Shown: positions 51,150 to 60,220, counted from the first letter of the stretch. The stretch: DNA of 64,000 bases from E44-bin88 sp050123275 (GCA_050123275.1 JASFHK010000001.1:186001-250000), one strand, 5' to 3'. Translations and numbers: made by a program. The notes: generated by a model not told the origin, from the sequence alone.

Positions 51150-51758
51150 ATTTCAGCGAAAGCGAATTCCGAAGCCGGCCTGTCCCGAATGCGGCGGGCC
51201 GTAGCCCGCGGGCTTACCCAGCCGGCGGTGCGGGTGCTGGCGCGGACGGGGGTCACCCCCGATATTTTGACCTGGTTCGGCTTCGCCGTAATCCTGGGGG
51301 CGGCGGCGCTCATCGGCACCGGCCATCCCTTCGCCGGCGGCTTCGTGGTGCTGGCGGCGGGCTTTTTCGACATACTGGACGGGGCGCTGGCGCGCCATAC
51401 CGGTAAGGTCACCAAGTTCGGCGGCGTTCTCGACTCCACGCTCGACCGCCTCTCCGACGCGGCGCTGCTGGTGGCGATACTGTTTTACCTGGAAAACACA
51501 TGGTGGCTGGTGCTGCTCGTCTTTCTGACGATGGTATCTTCGCTGCTGGTGAGCTACATACGGGCGCGGGCGGAGGCGGTGGGGCTCGATTGCCAGACGG
51601 GTATCTTTACCCGTTCCGAGAGAATCATCGTGCTGGCGCTGGGGCTGCTCTTGAGCGGTATTAGCAACGCTCTGGTTATCGCCCTGGCCGTCATCGCCGC
51701 CTTCAGCTTTTTCACCGCCGGCCAGCGTCTGGTCTACGTCTGGCGGCACCGGAGCTAG
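51150..51758 (+). CDS. CDP-alcohol phosphatidyltransferase, probable ATT start
   Basis: A 189- or 202-residue integral membrane enzyme with the full CDP-OH signature: D-ILDG-LAR....T.FGGVLDSTLDRLSD (about 70-95 from the ATT start). Given the inositol-phosphate synthase and PimA-like neighbours it may attach inositol phosphate to CDP-diacylglycerol. ATT at 51150 lies six bases after AGGAG, whereas the first ATG (51189) has no ribosome binding site; the start is therefore put at ATT. About five membrane helices. Confidence 0.85.
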   Translation: MSAKANSEAGLSRMRRAVARGLTQPAVRVLARTGVTPDILTWFGFAVILGAAALIGTGHPFAGGFVVLAAGFFDILDGALARHTGKVTKFGGVLDSTLDRLSDAALLVAILFYLENTWWLVLLVFLTMVSSLLVSYIRARAEAVGLDCQTGIFTRSERIIVLALGLLLSGISNALVIALAVIAAFSFFTAGQRLVYVWRHRS

Positions 51759-51811
51759 CCCTTTTACTTCGGTAGACGATTTGTGTTATAAGAAAGCTTA
51801 GAGGAGGAATA

Positions 51812-53095
51812 ATGCCGGTTATCGCTGTTCTTGGAGCCCAGTGGGGGGATGAGGGGAAGGGCAAGGTGGTCGACATGCTGGCCCAGCAGGCTAATATGGT
51901 CGTCCGCTTTTCCGGTGGCGACAACGCCGGGCATTCGGTGTTCAACCCCCACGGCGAGTTCAAATTGCACCTTATTCCCTCGGGTATCTTCAACGCCGGG
52001 GTGCCCTGTATTATCGGCAACGGGGTGGTCATCAACCCCAAGGTCTTAATCGGCGAGATCGATAACCTGAACGAGCGCGGCGTCACCACCGATAATCTCA
52101 TTATCAGCGACCGGGCTCACCTGATTATGCCCTATCACCTTTTGCTCGACGGCCTGGAGGAGAAGGCGCGGGCGGGCAAGGCTATCGGCACCACCCTGAA
52201 AGGGGTCGGCCCCGCCTTTACCGATAAGACGGCGCGGCTGGGTGTCCGGGCCGGCGACTTGCTCGATAAAGAGGCGCTGCGGGAAAGGCTGGGTACCATA
52301 CTCGACTACAAGAATACCATCCTGACCAAGGTCTACGGCGCGGAGCCGCTGTCGTTGGACGAGGTCTATAATCAATACTGCCAGTACGGGGAGCGCCTGG
52401 CGCCCCACATCCGCGAGGCCACCGTCATGCTCGACGAAGCGGTCTCGCGCGGTGACCTGGTTATCCTGGAGGGTGCCCAGGGCGCGCTGCTCGACCCCGA
52501 TTTCGGCACCTATCCCTACACCACTTCGTCGTCGCCGCTGGCGGCGGGAGCCTGCCTGGGCGCCGGTTTGGGCCCCACCCGGCTCGACCGCGTCGTCGGC
52601 GTCTATAAGGCTTACTGCACCCGCGTCGGCAGCGGGCCCATGCCCACCGAGCTTTTCGACGAGATGGGCGACATGATTCGGGAGAGGGCGCACGAGTACG
52701 GCACCACCACGGGAAGGCCGCGCCGCTGCGGCTGGCTCGACGCCGTGGCCGCCCGCTTCACCAGTCGCGTCAACGGGCTCACCGGCGCGGTGATTACCCG
52801 CCTCGACATACTCGACATACTGCCCAGCCTCAAGATATGCGTCGCCTACGAGCTGGACGGCAAGCGTATCGACTATTTCCCGGGCAGCGTCACGGCGCTG
52901 GCGCGCTGCAAGCCCGTTTACGAGGAGATGCCCGGCTGGCAGACCGACACCACCGGCATCCGCGATTTTGAAGAGCTGCCCGAGGCCGCTCGCAACTACG
53001 TGGCGCGGGTCGAGGAGCTTATCGCCTGCCCGGTCAACCTGGTCTGCGTGGGGCCGGAGCGGGAAGAGGTTATCGAGAAGACGCCTATCCTCTAG
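51812..53095 (+). CDS. purA: Adenylosuccinate synthetase
   Basis: A 427-residue GTP-dependent ligase joining IMP and aspartate, first step from IMP to AMP. The N-terminal GAQWGDEGKGKVVD contains catalytic Asp13; GDNAGHSV supplies His41, and YGTTTGRPRRCGWLD is present. GAGGAGG precedes ATG. It lies apart from the purF cluster but completes the route to AMP together with purB (not seen). Confidence 0.96.
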   Translation: MPVIAVLGAQWGDEGKGKVVDMLAQQANMVVRFSGGDNAGHSVFNPHGEFKLHLIPSGIFNAGVPCIIGNGVVINPKVLIGEIDNLNERGVTTDNLIISDRAHLIMPYHLLLDGLEEKARAGKAIGTTLKGVGPAFTDKTARLGVRAGDLLDKEALRERLGTILDYKNTILTKVYGAEPLSLDEVYNQYCQYGERLAPHIREATVMLDEAVSRGDLVILEGAQGALLDPDFGTYPYTTSSSPLAAGACLGAGLGPTRLDRVVGVYKAYCTRVGSGPMPTELFDEMGDMIRERAHEYGTTTGRPRRCGWLDAVAARFTSRVNGLTGAVITRLDILDILPSLKICVAYELDGKRIDYFPGSVTALARCKPVYEEMPGWQTDTTGIRDFEELPEAARNYVARVEELIACPVNLVCVGPEREEVIEKTPIL

Positions 53096-53109
53096 TAAAG
53101 GAATTCAAA

Positions 53110-53547
53110 ATGGCAACGGTAAGACCGGCTGTGGAACAGGACGTGCCCCGCATACTGGAGCTTTACGAAGCGCTCACGGGCGAGCGGCACGACCTGACCC
53201 GCCACGAAACGGGGCCCGTCTTCAAAGAGCTCAGTGCCATGGCCGGGCACGAGCTTTTGGTGGCGGAGGAAGAGGGGGTGGTGGTGGGTACCATGGTGTT
53301 CTTAATTGTGCCTAACTTCTCCCACGGCGCGTTGCCCTGGGCGATTGTGGAGAACATGGTCGTCGATTCCGGCTTTCGCCGGCGGGGTATCGGGCGCATG
53401 CTCATGGACTATGCCATTGCCCGCTCCCGTGAGGCCGGCTGCTACAAGCTACAGCTGATGAGCAACGTTAAGCGCCGCGACTCGCACCGCTTCTACAAGG
53501 CCCTGGGCTTCAAGTTGTCTGCCTACGGCTTCCGCATGTATCTCTAG
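53110..53547 (+). CDS. GNAT-family N-acetyltransferase
   Basis: A 145-residue acetyltransferase with the acetyl-CoA loop RRRGIGRMLM (90-99), preceded by VENMVVDSGF, and YK.LGFK at the end of the fold. The substrate is unknown. It begins 14 bases after purA, so the two are probably co-transcribed; its last bases overlap the stop of the convergent lipoprotein gene by four. Confidence 0.88.
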   Translation: MATVRPAVEQDVPRILELYEALTGERHDLTRHETGPVFKELSAMAGHELLVAEEEGVVVGTMVFLIVPNFSHGALPWAIVENMVVDSGFRRRGIGRMLMDYAIARSREAGCYKLQLMSNVKRRDSHRFYKALGFKLSAYGFRMYL

Positions 53548-54065
53548 TCCAGCTTCCCCGCCTGCTCTAACGACTGCATTATATCCGCATTGGAACGCGG
53601 GTCTTCGCCGCTGTAGAAATCGGGCGAGGGATAGCCCAGCTGGATTTGTATCGTGTTCTCCGGCTCTTCGAACGGCGGCACCAGAATCACCACGCCGTCG
53701 AAGGAGCGCGATGAAATCGGCGTCCAGAACGCCCCCCAGTACACCGGGCTTCTGTCCAGGCAAACCAGGAAGGACGTGCCCAGCGTGGTCAGCGTCGTAT
53801 CTTCCAGCCTTTGATAGGCGTCGGCGGTAAGCTCTATCCGGTGCGTATCCCAATCATAGACGACAATGTCATCCAGGGAGATAAGGGGCTGCTCGGCCGG
53901 CTCTACGTAGCTCAGGACGGGCATCTCTTCGGCGGGGATGTCGTTCTTGGTCAGGTAGATGGCGAAGTCGCCGGTGTCTTCCGGGGTTTCCGACGTGTCG
54001 CAGCCGGCAACCAGCGTAATCAAGAGTAGGGAAGCGATTAGAGCCGGTAAGAAAGCCTTTTTCAT
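53544..54065 (-). CDS. Hypothetical lipoprotein
   Basis: A 173-residue lipoprotein with a clean lipobox LVAGC (about 18-22) after the basic MKKAFLPALIA start. The mature part (about 30-170) has an FAIYLTKNDIPAEEMP.L segment and a C-terminal beta-rich stretch; no family recognised. It is the last gene of the run rpsO-pnp-dapB-asd-dapA and may be translated from that message, 14 bases after the dapA stop. Confidence 0.75.
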   Translation of the reverse strand: MKKAFLPALIASLLLITLVAGCDTSETPEDTGDFAIYLTKNDIPAEEMPVLSYVEPAEQPLISLDDIVVYDWDTHRIELTADAYQRLEDTTLTTLGTSFLVCLDRSPVYWGAFWTPISSRSFDGVVILVPPFEEPENTIQIQLGYPSPDFYSGEDPRSNADIMQSLEQAGKLD

Positions 54066-54079
54066 GGTGCTAAAGCCCT

Positions 54080-54970
54080 TTACACCTTGAGGTCAATGGT
54101 GTAGTTGGCCAGCGTCGCCTTGATGGTTTCCGCCGACTTGGCGCCGACCTCGACCAGGGGCAGCCGGGGTTTGCCCACCTTAAAACCTATCTGATTGAGG
54201 GCGTACTTCAGCGGCGCCGGGTTGGGCTCTATGAAAAGGGTGTCCACCAGCGGCAGCAGCCGGCGGTGAATGGCGGCGGCCTCGGCGAGCTTGCCCTCGA
54301 GGATGCCGTCCATCATCTGCTTAATCTGCTTGCCCACCAGATGCGTGGCTACGCCGATGGTGCCGTAGCCGCCCAACGCCATGATATTAAAGGTGTCGTT
54401 GTCGTTGCCGCTCCAGATGTAAAAGTCGCTGTCGGCTTGCTGCAGCGTCTTAGCCACGTGGCCCATGTCGCCGCAGGCCTCCTTGACGCCGATGATGTTC
54501 TTGATGCGGCTCAGGCGGGCCATGGTTTCCGGCGTCATGTTGACGACCACCCGCCCCGGTATGTTGTACATGATTACGGGCAGGCTGGTGCTCTCGGCGA
54601 TGGCCTTGAAGTGCCGGTAGATGCCCTCCTGGGTGGGCTTGTTATAGTAGGGCACCACCGAAAGGCAACCGTCCACGCCGGTTTTCTCCGCCTTTTCCGT
54701 GTTCTCCACGGCCTCGGCGGTGCTGTTGGAGCCGGTATAGGCGATGATGTCGCCGCGCTGGCCCACCGCCGCCTTGATTTCGGTGAAGAGGCGCATTTCC
54801 TCTTCCCAGCTCAATGTCGGCGATTCGCCGGTGGTGGCGGCCACCACCACGCCGTCGCTGCCCGAATCCAGCAGCGCCAGCGCTAGCTTTTTGGCCTGCT
54901 CGTAGTTAACCGCCCCCTTTTCGTCGAAAGGGGTTACCATGGCGGTGAGCAATCTTCCCGGCGGCTTCAC
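54080..54970 (-). CDS. dapA: 4-hydroxy-tetrahydrodipicolinate synthase
   Basis: A 296-residue aldolase-fold enzyme that condenses pyruvate and aspartate-semialdehyde. The Schiff-base lysine is Lys163 in GVKEACGD; Thr47/Thr48 and Tyr135 complete the proton relay. Its start overlaps the asd stop by four bases, so it is coupled to asd and dapB. Confidence 0.95.
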   Translation of the reverse strand: MKPPGRLLTAMVTPFDEKGAVNYEQAKKLALALLDSGSDGVVVAATTGESPTLSWEEEMRLFTEIKAAVGQRGDIIAYTGSNSTAEAVENTEKAEKTGVDGCLSVVPYYNKPTQEGIYRHFKAIAESTSLPVIMYNIPGRVVVNMTPETMARLSRIKNIIGVKEACGDMGHVAKTLQQADSDFYIWSGNDNDTFNIMALGGYGTIGVATHLVGKQIKQMMDGILEGKLAEAAAIHRRLLPLVDTLFIEPNPAPLKYALNQIGFKVGKPRLPLVEVGAKSAETIKATLANYTIDLKV

Positions 54971-55998
54971 TTGCTCGCCTCCCCGGGCCGTACCCAGTCC
55001 CGCTTAATCATTTCCTCGGCAATCTGGACGGCGTTGAGCGCGGCGCCCTTGCGCAGGTTGTCGGCGACAACCCACAGCACCAGGCCGTTGGCGTGGGAGG
55101 CGTCGCGGTGAACGCGCCCGACGAATACCTCGTCGGTGCCCGCCGCTGACCAGGGCTGGGGATAGAGACTTATCGCCGGGTCGTCCAGTATCTTGATTCC
55201 CGGCGCCTTGGCCAGGATGCGCCGGGCGTCTTCGGGAGCCATCGGCTGGCTGAACTCGATATGCACCGACTCGCTGTGGCCGGTAAAAACGGGCACGCGG
55301 ACGCATACCGCCGAAATGGCGATGTCGGGGGCGTGCATTATCTTCCGTGTCTCCTCCACCATCTTCCACTCTTCCTTGGTGTAGTCGTTGTCGAGGAAGA
55401 CGTCTATCTCGGGCAAAATATTAAAAGCAATCTGGTGGGGATAGACGTGGGGTACCGCCGTCTGCCCGCCGAGCACCTGCTTCGCCTGCTCGGTAAGCTC
55501 GTCCACGGCGGCGGCACCGGTGCCGGAAACCGCCTGGTAGGTGGAGATGACCAGCCGCTTGATTTGGTTGACCTTGTGCAGCGGGTTCAGCGCCACCACC
55601 ATCTGGATGGTAGAGCAGTTGGGGTTGGCGATAATCCCCTTATGCCACTTGATGTCCTCCGGGTTTATCTCGGGCACCACCAGGGGCACCTTGGGGTCCA
55701 TACGCCAGGCCGAGCTGTTATCCACGACCACGGCGCCCGACTGGGCGGCGATGGGCGCGAAGTAGCGGCTCGTCTCTCCTCCCGCCGAGAAGAGGGCGAT
55801 ATCTATTTTTTTGAACGATTCCGGGGTGGTCTCCTTGACCACCAGCTCGTCGTGGTTGACGAACATCTTCTTGCCCGCGGAACGGTCTGAGGCCAACAGC
55901 TCGATGGAGTCCATGGGGAAATTGCGCTGCTCCAGGACCTTGATGAACTCCTGCCCCACCATTCCGGTGGCGCCGACTATAGCGACTCTATATCCCAT
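54967..55998 (-). CDS. asd: Aspartate-semialdehyde dehydrogenase
   Basis: A 343-residue NADP-dependent dehydrogenase reducing aspartyl phosphate. Catalytic Cys128 in IANPNCSTIQMV; Rossmann GATGMVGQEF (9-18). The C-terminal dimer domain keeps the histidine/arginine region (VPVFTGHSESVHIE). Coupled with dapB and dapA. Confidence 0.95.
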   Translation of the reverse strand: MGYRVAIVGATGMVGQEFIKVLEQRNFPMDSIELLASDRSAGKKMFVNHDELVVKETTPESFKKIDIALFSAGGETSRYFAPIAAQSGAVVVDNSSAWRMDPKVPLVVPEINPEDIKWHKGIIANPNCSTIQMVVALNPLHKVNQIKRLVISTYQAVSGTGAAAVDELTEQAKQVLGGQTAVPHVYPHQIAFNILPEIDVFLDNDYTKEEWKMVEETRKIMHAPDIAISAVCVRVPVFTGHSESVHIEFSQPMAPEDARRILAKAPGIKILDDPAISLYPQPWSAAGTDEVFVGRVHRDASHANGLVLWVVADNLRKGAALNAVQIAEEMIKRDWVRPGEASK

Positions 55999-55999
55999 T

Positions 56000-56797
56000 T
56001 CATTTCTCCAGGCCTAATAGAATATCCAGTCCGTAGGTTAAGCCCTTACGTTGCATCACTTCTTTAACCGCCAGCATCACGCCGGGCATGTAACAGTCGC
56101 GCCCGCTGGTGTCGTGGCGGATGCTCAACGTTTGCCCCTCCCCGCCGAACAGTATTTCCTGGTGGGCCAATAGCCCGGGCAGGCGCACGCTGTGCAGGCT
56201 GATGCCCTCCAGCTGCTTGCCCCGGCTGGCCGCCTTTTCCCCCGCGGGCGGGGTGTTAAACGGCTTGCCTCTGGCTTCGGCCATCGCCTGCGCCGTCAAC
56301 AGCGCCGTGCCCGAGGGCGCGTCCAGCTTGCGCTCGTGGTGCAGCTCGACGATTTCGGCGTAGTCGAAGTACTTGCTGGCTATCCTGGCCAGGTGTATCA
56401 TCAGCACTGCGCTCAGCGTAAAGTTGGGCGCAATCACGATGCCGATGCCCCTGTCATTGGCCAGGGCGTCTATTTTCTTAATGTCCCCGGCGCCGATACC
56501 GGTGGTGCCGATGACCAGGTTAACGCCTTTTTCGGCGGCCAGTTTCACCAGCGGCATGACGGCTTCGGCGTTGCTGAAGTCAATCACCACCTCCGGTTGG
56601 CAGCTATCAAGCATCGGCTCCAGCTTTTTAGAAAGGGGAATTCTACCCGAGCCGTCGGGCAAAGTCAAGTGGTCCTGGGTTGCCTTGATATCGGTAGCGC
56701 CGACGGGTTGCATTCCGGGCTCGCGGTACAGGGCGGCGATCAGCGTCTGCCCCATCTTGCCCAACGCGCCGTTGACGGCTACCTTTATCGGCTTCAT
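56000..56797 (-). CDS. dapB: 4-hydroxy-tetrahydrodipicolinate reductase
   Basis: A 265-residue NAD(P)H-dependent reductase: N-terminal VAVNGALGKMGQ (6-17), VIGTTGIG, and the catalytic ELHHERKLDAPSGTAL with His-His/Lys. Its start overlaps pnp by four bases, coupling RNA-processing and lysine genes. Completes the dapA-asd-dapB set with lysA at 32 kb. Confidence 0.95.
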   Translation of the reverse strand: MKPIKVAVNGALGKMGQTLIAALYREPGMQPVGATDIKATQDHLTLPDGSGRIPLSKKLEPMLDSCQPEVVIDFSNAEAVMPLVKLAAEKGVNLVIGTTGIGAGDIKKIDALANDRGIGIVIAPNFTLSAVLMIHLARIASKYFDYAEIVELHHERKLDAPSGTALLTAQAMAEARGKPFNTPPAGEKAASRGKQLEGISLHSVRLPGLLAHQEILFGGEGQTLSIRHDTSGRDCYMPGVMLAVKEVMQRKGLTYGLDILLGLEK

Positions 56798-58998
56798 CGC
56801 CGTCGTCCCCGGTCAGGCCCCCGGTTATGGAAGCCGCCTCCTTTGCTGCGGGGAGGGTGGGAATCGCGCTGCGACTTGAAGGGGTAGTCCTTGGTCGGCC
56901 CCGAAGGCCGGGAACCCTCTTTTTCAAAGACCGCCCGTCGCGACAGGTTTACCCTGCCCATGTCGTCGATGTTAATAACCTTGACCGTCAGCTCGTCGCC
57001 GATTTTAACCACGTCCTCGACCTTGGCCACCCGATAGTCCTCCAGCTCGCTGATGTGGACCAGCCCTTCCTTGCCGGGGAGAATCTCCACCATGGCGCCG
57101 AAGTTGAGGATGCGCGTCACCTTTCCCGTGTAGGTGGTGCCGACCTCGACTTCTTTGGTCAGGCTTTCGATAATATCGATAGCCTTGCGTGCCGACTCCT
57201 CGTTGGGCGAGCCGATAAGCACCGTGCCGTCGTTGTCGATATCGATGGTCGTCTTGGTATCCTCGATAATCGATCTTATCGTGCGGCCACCGGTGCCGAT
57301 AACGGCCCCGATTTTGGCGGGGTCGATGGTTAGCTTATACATTCTGGGGGCGTAGCGGCTGATTTCGGGCCGGCTGGAAGAGATGGTGCTGCCCATTACC
57401 TCCAGTATGTGCAAGCGCGCCTGGCGCGCCTGCTCCAGCGCCTTTTTAATAACCTCCAGGCTGACGCCCTTGAGCTTGGTGTCCATCTGCATGGCGGTGA
57501 CGCCCTTGATGGTGCCGGCTACCTTGAAGTCCATGTCGCCGTAGGCATCCTCGATGCCCTCGATGTCGGTGAGTACCACGTGTTTGTCGTCGTCGCCGGT
57601 AATCAGCCCCATGGCGATGCCGGCTACGGCGCTGTGGGTCGGTATGCCCGCGTCCATCAGCGACAGACTCGAAGCGCAAACGCTGGCCATCGAGGTGCTG
57701 CCGCTGGAGCTCAAGACCTCGGAGACCAGCCTTATCGTGTAGGGGAAGTCCTCGGCCTTGGGCAGTATCGGCTCGATAGCCCGTTCCGCCAGGGCGCCGT
57801 GACCGATTTCGCGCCGCCCCGGTGAGCCGATGCGCCGGGTCTCGCCGGCGGAAAACGGAGGAAAGTTATAGTGGTGGATAAACCGTTTCTTTTCCTCTAT
57901 GCCCAGTCCGTCGAGCGGCTGCTCCTTGCCCACCGAGCCCAGGGTGGTTATGGTCAGCACCTGGGTCTGTCCCCGCGAGAAAAGCGCCGAGCCGTGGGTG
58001 CGGGGTAGTAAGCCCACCTCGCAGTGGAGGGGCCTCACCTCGTCCAGCTTGCGCCCGTCGATGCGCTCTCCCTTATCCAGCAGGTGGCCTCTTATCTCGT
58101 CGCGGATGCGGCTGTCCAGGGCGTTGGCGATATCCTTTTCCTCATAGGTCTCGCCGCAGCTTTCCACCAGCTCCTGTTTCAAAGCGCTGATGGCGTCTTC
58201 CCGCGCCGCTTTTTCGGTATGCTTTAAGGCCGCCGGCAGCTTTTCGTCAACGACCGGTTTTATCGCCGCCAGCGCCTCCTGGTTGACCTCGGTCAGCGGG
58301 GCTTCCAGCTTGGGCTTGCCGCAGGCTTGCTGCAGCTGCTCCTGGAGCTTGATGATGTCCTGGTTGGTGCGGTGCGCCAGCTCTATCGCCTGCATGACGA
58401 TGTCTTCCGGGGCCTCCCTGGCGCCGGATTCCACCATGACGATGGATGTCTTAGTGCTGACCACGGTCAGGTCCAGCTGGCTTTCTTCCAGCTGGGCCAG
58501 CGTCGGGTTGAGCACCAGTTCGCCGTTGATGTAGCCGACGTTAACGGCGCCGATAGGCCCGTAGAAGGGTATCTCCGAGATGGTCAGCGCCGCCGAGCCG
58601 CCGATAACGGCCAGTATGTCCGGGTCGTTTTCCTGGTCGGCGGAAAGGACGGTAATAATGACCTGAATATCCCGCCGCCACGCCTTGGGCAGCAGGGGAC
58701 GTATGGGACGGTCGGTCAAACGGCTGGCCAGGGTAGCGTCCTGGCTGGGCCGTCCCTCTCTACGAATAAAGCCGCCGGGGATTTTGCCGGCGGCGTAGAG
58801 CCTCTCCTCGTAATCTATAGTAAGGGGGAGGAAATCAATCCCTTCCCGGGGCGCCTCGCTGGTACAGGCGGTGACCAGCACCACCGTATCCCCGTAGCGG
58901 ACGGTTACGGCGCCGGCGGCCTGTCCGGCCAGCTTTCCGGTGTCAATGTTAAGTGTCCTCCCACCAACCTCACACTCAAAAGAACTAGGTGATATCAA
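56794..58998 (-). CDS. pnp: Polyribonucleotide nucleotidyltransferase
   Basis: A 734-residue PNPase, a phosphorolytic 3'-5' exoribonuclease. Two RNase PH domains (about 1-230 and 320-540, with DFLPLTIDYEERLYAAGKIPGGFI and ICASSLSLMDAGIP), a KH domain (about 560-620, KIGAVIGTGGRTIRSI) and an S1 domain (about 630-700, GTTYTGKVTRILNFGAMVEILPG). It lies 15 bases after rpsO, the conserved rpsO-pnp order. Confidence 0.97.
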   Translation of the reverse strand: MISPSSFECEVGGRTLNIDTGKLAGQAAGAVTVRYGDTVVLVTACTSEAPREGIDFLPLTIDYEERLYAAGKIPGGFIRREGRPSQDATLASRLTDRPIRPLLPKAWRRDIQVIITVLSADQENDPDILAVIGGSAALTISEIPFYGPIGAVNVGYINGELVLNPTLAQLEESQLDLTVVSTKTSIVMVESGAREAPEDIVMQAIELAHRTNQDIIKLQEQLQQACGKPKLEAPLTEVNQEALAAIKPVVDEKLPAALKHTEKAAREDAISALKQELVESCGETYEEKDIANALDSRIRDEIRGHLLDKGERIDGRKLDEVRPLHCEVGLLPRTHGSALFSRGQTQVLTITTLGSVGKEQPLDGLGIEEKKRFIHHYNFPPFSAGETRRIGSPGRREIGHGALAERAIEPILPKAEDFPYTIRLVSEVLSSSGSTSMASVCASSLSLMDAGIPTHSAVAGIAMGLITGDDDKHVVLTDIEGIEDAYGDMDFKVAGTIKGVTAMQMDTKLKGVSLEVIKKALEQARQARLHILEVMGSTISSSRPEISRYAPRMYKLTIDPAKIGAVIGTGGRTIRSIIEDTKTTIDIDNDGTVLIGSPNEESARKAIDIIESLTKEVEVGTTYTGKVTRILNFGAMVEILPGKEGLVHISELEDYRVAKVEDVVKIGDELTVKVINIDDMGRVNLSRRAVFEKEGSRPSGPTKDYPFKSQRDSHPPRSKGGGFHNRGPDRGRRR

Positions 58999-59013
58999 TA
59001 GCCTTCTCCAAAT

Positions 59014-59277
59014 TTACTTGCGCAGACCGAGCCGGGCAATCAGGTTGCGATAACGGCCGACGTCTTCTCGACTTAAGTAGGCGAGTAGCCTTCTTCTCTG
59101 TCCGACCAGCTTTAGCAGTCCCCGTTGCGTGTGGTAATCGTGCCGATTGGCCATCATGTGCCCGGTCAACTGGTTTATCCTTTCGGTGAGCAAGGCTATC
59201 TGGACTTCAGTTGAGCCCGTATCTCCTTCGCGGAGCCCGAATTTGCTTATGATTTCGGTCTTCTTCTCTTTTTCCAA
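59014..59277 (-). CDS. rpsO: Ribosomal protein uS15
   Basis: An 87-residue S15 that binds the 16S rRNA central domain and nucleates 30S assembly: FGLREGDTGSTEVQIALLTERINQL and HTQRGLLKLVGQRRRLLAYL. It is the first gene of the long minus-strand operon. Confidence 0.97.
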   Translation of the reverse strand: MEKEKKTEIISKFGLREGDTGSTEVQIALLTERINQLTGHMMANRHDYHTQRGLLKLVGQRRRLLAYLSREDVGRYRNLIARLGLRK

Positions 59278-59331
59278 GCTTTAACCCCTCTGGTACCGCT
59301 TATTTTGCCACTATGGGTCACCAATCAAACG

Positions 59332-59360
59332 ATTATAACATAACCAGTAAACACTGTAAA
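59332..59360 (-). promoter_or_regulatory. Promoter of the rpsO-pnp-dap operon
   Basis: On the minus strand TTTACA (59360-59355), 17-base spacer, perfect TATAAT (59337-59332); the leader is about 50 bases. Confidence 0.75.
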
Positions 59361-59391
59361 TTTAGCCGAGGCCAAAATCAGGCGCAATTGC

Positions 59392-59419
59392 TTGACTTTG
59401 CCCCGAATTGTGGTATAGT
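59392..59419 (+). promoter_or_regulatory. Promoter of the second zinc-ribbon gene
   Basis: TTGACT (59392-59397), 16-base spacer with TGG before TATAGT (59414-59419), an extended -10 box. The leader to 59590 is about 163 bases. Confidence 0.65.
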
Positions 59420-59424
59420 TATGG

Positions 59425-59513
59425 CTATAGTCGAAACCTTGGTAAGTGTTGCTTCCCAGCTTTAGGCCTGTTTATCAGGGCGCCCTAGGGGTAAATAGTA
59501 TTACAGACTATAG
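59425..59513 (+). other. Structured leader of the second zinc-ribbon gene
   Basis: CTATAGTC (59425-59432), right at the predicted 5' end, is the reverse complement of GACTATAG (59506-59513). The enclosed segment contains the palindrome AGGGCGCCCT (59477-59486). Together they suggest a closed, branched RNA fold. No known riboswitch or sRNA class is recognised. Confidence 0.4.
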
Positions 59514-59589
59514 GTCCGGCAAGGGTTTTTAAGAGCCAGGAGACTGCAACCGAGACAAGGGACTAACAAAATATGAGGAGGAGCAGTAA

Positions 59590-59883
59590 ATGGCTCTGGA
59601 AGACAAGACCCTCGTATGTCGTGACTGCGGGCAGGAGTTCATCTTCAGTATCGGTGAGCAGGAGTTCTACCAGTCTCACGGTTTGCAAAACGACCCCTCC
59701 CGTTGTCCCGAATGCCGGGCAGCCCGGCGAAAAGAGCGCTTCGGCGAATACAAGCAACCGCGACAAATGTTCACCGTAACCTGTGCCGAGTGCGGCGTAG
59801 AGACCACCGTTCCCTTTGAGCCCCGTGAAGGACGCCCGGTCTACTGTAAAGATTGCTACATGAAACAGAGAGAGAACGCTTAG
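59590..59883 (+). CDS. Double zinc-ribbon protein, paralogue 2
   Basis: A 97-residue protein closely similar to the one at 7216: first ribbon CRDCGQEFIFS.GEQEFYQSHG...RCPECR, second CAECG...VYCKDCY. Same family (zf-trcl type plus CxxCF type). ATG behind GAGGAGGAG. It begins after a 163-base leader and precedes a DUF503 gene and an MrfA-like helicase, whereas its paralogue precedes RRM and DEAD-box genes. Confidence 0.87.
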   Translation: MALEDKTLVCRDCGQEFIFSIGEQEFYQSHGLQNDPSRCPECRAARRKERFGEYKQPRQMFTVTCAECGVETTVPFEPREGRPVYCKDCYMKQRENA

Positions 59884-59915
59884 ACTCTTTTTTATAGCTA
59901 CCAACTGTATATATC

Positions 59916-60209
59916 ATGAATGTCGGCACCTGCCGGGTTCGGCTTCGCTTTCCCGAAAACGGTTCGCTTAAGGGAAAACGCCAGATTTTGAAGTCCGTCA
60001 CCACTCGCTTACGGAACAAGTTCAACGTCTCCGTGGCCGAGGTCGGCGATAACGACCTCTGGCAGGTAGCCACGCTGGGTATCGCCTTCGTCAGCAACAA
60101 CAAGCGCTACACCAACGAAGTCCTCTCCAAGGCGGTGAGCTTAATCACCAACGGCCGCTTCGACCTGGAGATTTTGGACTATGAAATCGAAATCCTGCCT
60201 GTCTTCTAA
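59916..60209 (+). CDS. DUF503-family protein
   Basis: A 97-residue protein, MNVGTCRVRLRFPENGSLKGKRQILKSVTTRLRNKFNVSVAEVGD, the standard DUF503 sequence and length (YlxP-like, ribosome-associated in some bacteria). No ribosome binding site is visible; it may depend on the preceding gene 32 bases upstream. Confidence 0.9.
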   Translation: MNVGTCRVRLRFPENGSLKGKRQILKSVTTRLRNKFNVSVAEVGDNDLWQVATLGIAFVSNNKRYTNEVLSKAVSLITNGRFDLEILDYEIEILPVF

Positions 60210-60220
60210 CCGGGGTTTTA

